A DNA stretch of 64,000 bases from Bradyrhizobium jicamae (GTDB taxonomy: Bacteria; Pseudomonadota; Alphaproteobacteria; Rhizobiales; Xanthobacteraceae). A program made the position numbers and the translations under genes. The stretch lies in contig NZ_JAFCJX010000023.1 of the NCBI RefSeq assembly GCF_018130695.1, positions 62,001-126,000 on the forward strand, given 5' to 3'. Each line of letters opens with the position of its first letter. The stretch's first letter is position 1. Below are positions 59,937 to 64,000 of the stretch, in pieces. Under the pieces are notes generated by a model. That model had not been told where the DNA came from, did no database searches, and worked only from the letters and a program-made list of their open reading frames with translations.

Positions 59937-60416
59937 TCACTGGAATGTCATGTCGAGGCACTTCGAGATGTCCGAGCCGAGGCCCGAGGAGATCGTAATG
60001 CAGCCACGGATCTTCTGGTTGTTGTTGTCGCTCGCCCAGATCGCGTAGCCGCCGGGGCCGAAGAACGAGTTGGTGTTCGGCGGCTCGGTCTCGGTGGCGT
60101 CGAACGAGTAGCTGCCGTCGGTGTCGAAGATGCGCGGCTTCTTGGTGCAGCCGCCGTCGGTCTGCACGTTGATCACTTCCTTGTTGTCGCGGGTCAGCGC
60201 CAGCGAGACCTGGCAGCGGAAGTATTCCGAGGTCTTGACGTTGAACAGATAGGCGTAGGACTTGCAGGTCGCGGTGTTGAGCTTGCCGGCGGACAGGCCG
60301 CGGCTGCAGGAGATACGCTGGTTCTGGGACAGCTTGAATTCATCAGCCTGCGCCACCGAACCAAGCGTCATGAACGACAGTGCGACACCGAAACCGATCT
60401 TCATGACGTGGTTCAT
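59937..60416 (-). CDS. Exported hypothetical protein
   Basis: The 159-residue product from ATG 60416 (GGGGG 9 bases upstream) has a signal peptide ending SVAQA and a mature part with six cysteines (QRISCSRGLSAG, TATCKSYAYLF, YFRCQVSL and GGCTKKP, GCITISSG, KCLDMTF). The pattern suggests a disulfide-rich secreted or periplasmic protein. I recognise no family. It is convergent with the EAL gene by 30 bases. Confidence 0.75.
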   Translation of the reverse strand: MNHVMKIGFGVALSFMTLGSVAQADEFKLSQNQRISCSRGLSAGKLNTATCKSYAYLFNVKTSEYFRCQVSLALTRDNKEVINVQTDGGCTKKPRIFDTDGSYSFDATETEPPNTNSFFGPGGYAIWASDNNNQKIRGCITISSGLGSDISKCLDMTFQ

Positions 60417-60620
60417 CCGAATCATCCCCCGGGACATTTTTGGCAATTGAAATCTTGTAGACGGAAATGGGAACATAGTCGCGGCACGGCAAGCGGGAAA
60501 TCACAAAGTCGCTGGCTGCCGTGAGCGATGACGACTCTCGTCGTATTGACGGCTTCGTCGCGTTCGTGATTTGTTCAAAACCGCTGGAGGGACGCCAGCA
60601 TTTCGGCCGGGAGGATGAGC

Positions 60621-60935
60621 ATGACGAATTCTTCAACCAGGATTTTTTCAACCAAGACCTTTTTGGCGGCCACGGCGCTGGCCGCGCTGACCACGTCGGC
60701 ATTTGGACAGGCCGCAACGCCCTGGGAGCTGAAGTCCGACATGGGCTACGCCTACGACAAGGAGGGCAAGACCTTCGCCTACAAGATGGGCACCAACAAC
60801 GCCGGCACGCTCTTGAAGGGCGCCAAGAAGGTGCCGCGCGGCACGCTGTTCTTCATCGGCCAGAACGGCCAGCTCTACAGCCGTACCGGCCCCTATCTCG
60901 AAGGCGACGGCAAGTTCATGTTCGGATCGAATTGA
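60621..60935 (+). CDS. Small exported hypothetical protein
   Basis: The 104-residue product from ATG 60621 follows GGGAGG 6 bases upstream; ATG 60615 abuts the site. It has a signal peptide (KTFLAATALAALTTSAFGQA) and a short, aromatic, lysine-rich mature part (ELKSDMGYAYDKEGKTFAYK). I know no function. Confidence 0.75.
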   Translation: MTNSSTRIFSTKTFLAATALAALTTSAFGQAATPWELKSDMGYAYDKEGKTFAYKMGTNNAGTLLKGAKKVPRGTLFFIGQNGQLYSRTGPYLEGDGKFMFGSN

Positions 60936-60940
60936 CGTCT

Positions 60941-60974
60941 AGGTGTCGTCCCGGCACAGGCCGGGACGACACCT
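60941..60974. terminator. Strong hairpin between convergent genes
   Basis: AGGTGTCGTCCCGGC at 60941-60955 pairs exactly with GCCGGGACGACACCT at 60960-60974 around ACAG. There is no T run; it may act as a bidirectional terminator or a repeat unit. It overlaps the stop codon of the next gene. Confidence 0.55.
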
Positions 60975-62166
60975 AAAATGCGCCCGCCAATTCCTTTGCG
61001 CCGGGCTTGTTGCTGTTGAAATCCATCCGCTCGTCGGTGACCGCGAGAAGCTTGGCGACCGTGTTGTGGCGGATCGCGACCGGGTTGCGTTCATAGCCGG
61101 AGCGCTGGAAGAAGTTCGAGGTCGGCACCTGCTCGCGCATCGCCTGCGGCATCGTGACCATGTCGAGCCCGGTGCCGTCGCCGGTCAGATTCATCATCTC
61201 GAGCTCGGCGGCGGAGAGCGGACGGTTATAGCCCTTGGCGCGGGCGAAGATCACCGAGGTCAAAAGCTTGTGGGTCTGCAGCATCGGGCCGACGTCGACG
61301 TCGAGCACCATCGCGTGCATGGCCCAGCCCTGCGCGGTGTTGCCGATCTTCTCGTGCTCCGACCAGGTGTCGGGCACCGCCTTCGCGTGCGCCACCATGC
61401 GCTTCAGCACCGCGAGCTTGTGCTCGAGCGGCTTGCGCGCCGGCCCTGAGGCGTGCGCGACCTTCTCGGACAGCGCGCGAATGAGCTCATGGCCCTGCTC
61501 GGCGAGCAACTCGACGCTGTTGGTGGTCAGCAACTGGTTGTAGCCGATCGCAGTCGAGATCGCGCGCTTGCCGCCATGCTCGATGCCCGATTGCACGTCG
61601 TAGCTTCCGGTACCGCCGGTCTCGAACGAATAGACCCGCACGGCCTGCTCGCGCGTCAGCCCCGAGGCGATCGCGTAGCGCGCATAGGCGCGCTTGAACT
61701 CGACCTCGTTGGCCGGGCGCTGCGGCGTGAACTGGTAGAGCTCCTGCGCCGCCTGCAGGAAATCGGCAACCACGGGGATCGGCCGTTTGGGGGGACGGTC
61801 CGGCGTTTCCTCCGGCTCCGGGTTCACCGGCCGCTTCGGGCCGCTATAGAGCGGCGGATGCGTCAGCACGTAATCGTCGAGCGTCACCTGCTGTCCGCCG
61901 CGTCGCTTGGCGTTGCGGGTCTTTCGCTTCTCGGAGATCTGGCTCCAATAGGCGCCGGCCTCCTCGTCGAAGGCGGCGCGCGCGGCCTGATATTCCGCGA
62001 GCTTGCGGCGATATTCGGCGATCGCCTGTGGCGAAGCCGACTGCGCCATCGCGTCGGCGGTGGCCCGCGGCCATGCGTTGGCTTCGACGGCAAGCGCCTG
62101 CGGCGCACCGATCACCAGCGCAAGCGCGGCCAAGGCGAGATGGAAGCGAATCAATGGTGAGGACAT
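60973..62166 (-). CDS. Exported protein with lytic-transglycosylase-like core
   Basis: The 397-residue protein has a signal peptide (ALAALALVIGAPQALA). Its central part has YSFETGGTGSYDVQSG and RAISTAIGYNQLLTTNSVEL, in which the Glu of SFETGG and the GYNQ motif resemble the catalytic Glu and GxMQ of SLT-type lytic transglycosylases. If correct, it cleaves peptidoglycan in the periplasm. The flanking regions are charged, with a Pro-rich linker (PEPEETPDRPPKRPIP). It is convergent with the small exported gene at 60621. Confidence 0.65.
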   Translation of the reverse strand: MSSPLIRFHLALAALALVIGAPQALAVEANAWPRATADAMAQSASPQAIAEYRRKLAEYQAARAAFDEEAGAYWSQISEKRKTRNAKRRGGQQVTLDDYVLTHPPLYSGPKRPVNPEPEETPDRPPKRPIPVVADFLQAAQELYQFTPQRPANEVEFKRAYARYAIASGLTREQAVRVYSFETGGTGSYDVQSGIEHGGKRAISTAIGYNQLLTTNSVELLAEQGHELIRALSEKVAHASGPARKPLEHKLAVLKRMVAHAKAVPDTWSEHEKIGNTAQGWAMHAMVLDVDVGPMLQTHKLLTSVIFARAKGYNRPLSAAELEMMNLTGDGTGLDMVTMPQAMREQVPTSNFFQRSGYERNPVAIRHNTVAKLLAVTDERMDFNSNKPGAKELAGAF

Positions 62167-62297
62167 ATCCCCGTTGTAGCAAGCGCGGGCGCGAAGTCAG
62201 CCCGGATTGAATCATTCAAAAGCGGCAGAATGCCCCGCCAGCGGCCAGAATAAGCGGGAGTATCAGGTGTTCACGGCAGAAACCCGGAGAACGCACC

Positions 62298-62534
62298 ATG
62301 CGATCAGCCATCTGGCCTGCCGCCGCGGCGGCATTGATGCTGACGGGCGCGGCACAGGCCGAACGGCCCGACTGTGCGCTGTTCCCGGACACGCGTTCGC
62401 GATTCGCCTGCTACGACAACGTGTCGCGGGCACCGCCTCCGGAACCGGCGGATACGGCAAAGCCCGCGCTTGTGCAGCCAAAGGCCGCAACGCGTCACCG
62501 CAAGACTATTCCTGCTCGACCCCGCTCGCCTTGA
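62298..62534 (+). CDS. Small exported protein, CxL..CYD motif
   Basis: The 78-residue product has GGAGA upstream of ATG 62298, a signal peptide (WPAAAAALMLTGAAQA) and the motif DCALFPDTRSRFACYDNV, a cysteine pair seen in several small envelope proteins. The rest is basic and Pro-rich. Its last 29 bases overlap the end of the convergent Bug-type gene. Confidence 0.65.
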   Translation: MRSAIWPAAAAALMLTGAAQAERPDCALFPDTRSRFACYDNVSRAPPPEPADTAKPALVQPKAATRHRKTIPARPRSP

Positions 62535-63474
62535 CGAGTTGCGCCCACTTCTTCTCGTCCTTGTCGATGAACTCGGCATAGGCTTCCGGCGTACCCGGCG
62601 TGATGTCGGTGCCGTCATTGCCGAGTTGCCGCTTCACCTCTTCGGAGGCGAGCGCATCGCGCAGCGCCTTGTTCAGCTTGTCGATGATCGGCCGCGGCGT
62701 GCCGGCAGGCGCGGCGAGGCCGTAATAGAGCGAGGCATCGAAGCCTGGCAGCCCGGCCTCCGCGATCGTCGGCACCTCCGGCAGCAGGCTCGAGCGCGTC
62801 GCGCTCGTCACCGCCAGCGCCCGCAGCTTGCCGGCGGCAACATTGGTGTGCGAGGCCGGGATCGGCGCAAACGCCATCGGGATGTGGCCGCCGAGCAGAT
62901 CGGTGAGCGCTGGCCCGGTGCCCTTGTAGGGAATGTGCACCAGCATGATGCCGGCAGCGCGCGCGAAATATTCGCCGGTGATGTGGCTCGCGGTGCCGGC
63001 ACCGGCCGAGCCGAAATTGACCTTGCCGGGATTGGCCTTGGCGTAGCTGATCAGTTCGGCAACCGTTTTGGCCGGAAACGACGGATGCACGACGAGGGAG
63101 TTCGGTGCATTGCCGATCATGCCAACCGGCGCAAAATCCTTACGCGGATCGTAGCCGACATTCTTGTAGAGCGAGGGCCCGATCGCGAGCGTGCCGGTAT
63201 AGCCGAGCACGAGCGTGTAACCGTCGGGATCGCTCTTCGCGACCGCCTTCGTGCCGACGGTGCCGCCCGCACCGGGGCGATTGTCGACCACGACCTTCTC
63301 GCCGAGCAGTTCGCCCATCTTCTCCGCGACGCCGCGGCCGACGATCGAGGTGCTGCCGCCTGGTGCAAAGGGAATGACCAGCGTGATCGGGCGGTTCGGA
63401 TAGTTTTGCGCCTGTGCCGGATGCAAAGCGACGATCAGCCCCAGCGCAGCGAGTGCGACGATCGATTTTTTCAT
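62506..63474 (-). CDS. Bug family (TctC-like) tripartite tricarboxylate transporter binding protein
   Basis: The 322-residue protein has a signal peptide, YPNRPITLVIPFAPGGSTSI, VVDNRPGAGGTVGTKAV, the PYKGTGPALTDLLGGHIPM segment and an AAPAGTPRPIIDKLNKALRD segment, the Bug signature set. These periplasmic proteins bind carboxylic acids or aromatic acids. No TctA/TctB permease is in the window. The start ATG 63474 has GGGAGGA upstream. Confidence 0.93.
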   Translation of the reverse strand: MKKSIVALAALGLIVALHPAQAQNYPNRPITLVIPFAPGGSTSIVGRGVAEKMGELLGEKVVVDNRPGAGGTVGTKAVAKSDPDGYTLVLGYTGTLAIGPSLYKNVGYDPRKDFAPVGMIGNAPNSLVVHPSFPAKTVAELISYAKANPGKVNFGSAGAGTASHITGEYFARAAGIMLVHIPYKGTGPALTDLLGGHIPMAFAPIPASHTNVAAGKLRALAVTSATRSSLLPEVPTIAEAGLPGFDASLYYGLAAPAGTPRPIIDKLNKALRDALASEEVKRQLGNDGTDITPGTPEAYAEFIDKDEKKWAQLVKASGVEQE

Positions 63475-63488
63475 TTTCGTTTTCCTCC

Positions 63489-64000
63489 CTACTTCCAGGC
63501 GAAGACCGGCTGCTCCAGATCGGCGACACGGGTGTCGCGTCCGGCCAGCACTTCGCGGAACTGGTAGATCAGCGCCGCGGTCGGCGCGTGAATCTGCTGG
63601 CCCGCGAGGCGGAAACGGATCACGCGCCGCGTGCTCTCCGGGATCGAGGTGAACGTGAACGCATCCTCCGCCTCGATCGTGTCGAGGCCGATGCGATGGA
63701 CGGACGCCACTTCGTCCGGGTTTGGAATGATCGCCGCCGCAGGATCGGCCCAGACCACGACCGGCGTGATCAGATAGCCGGAACGGGTCGGATAATCGTC
63801 GAGCTGGCCCAGCACGTCGGTCTCGGACGATTGGAGCCCCAGTTCCTCATGCAATTCGCGCAATGCCGCCTGCACCTGCGTCTCGCCGGCGTCGCAGCGG
63901 CCGCCCGGCAGCGCCCATTGCGCACGATGCGAGCGCAGGCTGGCGCTGCGGCGGGTCAGCAGGAATGCTGCGTCACGATTGCCCTCGCCTTCCGTCAGCA
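63489..64000 (-). CDS. NUDIX hydrolase, CoA pyrophosphatase-like, 5' end cut by window
   Basis: The frame enters from the right edge and ends at 63489. The part seen is about 170 residues and contains the NUDIX box G-x5-E-x7-REL-x-EE-x-G: GRCDAGETQVQAALRELHEE then LGL, which binds Mg2+ and the diphosphate. A residue series upstream (SLRSHRAQWALPGGRCDAGE) fits CoA/acyl-CoA diphosphatases. The gene is followed 15 bases later by the Bug-type gene, so they may be co-transcribed. Confidence 0.9.
   Translation of the reverse strand, partial: LTEGEGNRDAAFLLTRRSASLRSHRAQWALPGGRCDAGETQVQAALRELHEELGLQSSETDVLGQLDDYPTRSGYLITPVVVWADPAAAIIPNPDEVASVHRIGLDTIEAEDAFTFTSIPESTRRVIRFRLAGQQIHAPTAALIYQFREVLAGRDTRVADLEQPVFAWK

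Noticed and set aside
1..64000. CRISPR arrays, tRNA, rRNA, prophage or transposase genes
   Set aside because: No spaced direct repeats, tRNA-like folds or recombinase/transposase frames were seen by reading; a covariance-model search would be needed to exclude small RNAs.

Overview
The window is 64 kb of high-GC, densely packed DNA with SDR, acyl-CoA and CoA-ligase genes, a TrcR (DUF1013) cell-cycle regulator, an NdvA/ChvA-type glucan exporter, TRAP-TAXI and Bug-type solute uptake genes and palindromic intergenic repeats. This combination points to an alphaproteobacterium of the Hyphomicrobiales, most likely Bradyrhizobium or a close relative. That assignment is inference from gene content. 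I saw no rRNA, tRNA, CRISPR array, insertion sequence or prophage. Both ends cut a gene: an APH/ACAD10-like phosphotransferase on the left and a NUDIX hydrolase on the right.

Bases 1-10739 hold a divergent catabolic locus. The minus-strand operon runs acyl-CoA dehydrogenase, SDR, phosphotransferase. The plus-strand operon has seven tightly coupled genes: enoyl-CoA hydratase, AtuA-family protein, biotin carboxylase, a separate biotinyl carrier protein, carboxyltransferase, a kappa-GST/HCCA-isomerase and a second enoyl-CoA hydratase. The set resembles the acyclic-terpene (Atu) and leucine/isovalerate (Liu) pathways. It differs in that the carboxylase alpha chain is split in two and a glutathione-type isomerase is built in. 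Two similar 15-bp imperfect palindromes sit by the two outward-facing TTGACA elements between the operons and could be regulator sites.

Bases 10740-24800 are accessory in character: a small exported/hypothetical gene group with frameshifts (10.8-12.0 kb), monomeric NADP isocitrate dehydrogenase behind a strong promoter, a HigBA toxin-antitoxin module with twin operators and an apparently leaderless promoter, an RNA/DNA methyltransferase, a DRHyd(TIR-like)-TPR protein resembling the N-terminal part of ASK1-type proteins, a phospholipase C-like phosphoesterase, a GHSMGG lipase, several envelope proteins, and a second RelE-type toxin-antitoxin pair.

Bases 24822-41900 are mostly core metabolism and envelope: two nitronate monooxygenase paralogues, two CoA ligases, a hybrid histidine kinase, a thioesterase overlapping upp, a HisE-like gene, a DedA protein, an NMT1-like binding protein, a glucan ABC exporter, and a D,D-carboxypeptidase with a long AKP-rich tail.

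Bases 42000-64000 carry peroxiredoxin, the rnhA-thrB-ispH group, trcR, prpE, a CPA1 antiporter, an SDR, a TAXI/TRAP/DUF1850 transport operon, an MFS transporter, a degenerate REC-EAL protein, small exported proteins, a transglycosylase-like protein, a Bug-type binding protein and the partial NUDIX gene. Composite hairpin repeats lie in several intergenic spaces here. Gene starts are my choices from ribosome-binding sites, overlaps and family N-termini; alternatives are given where they matter.
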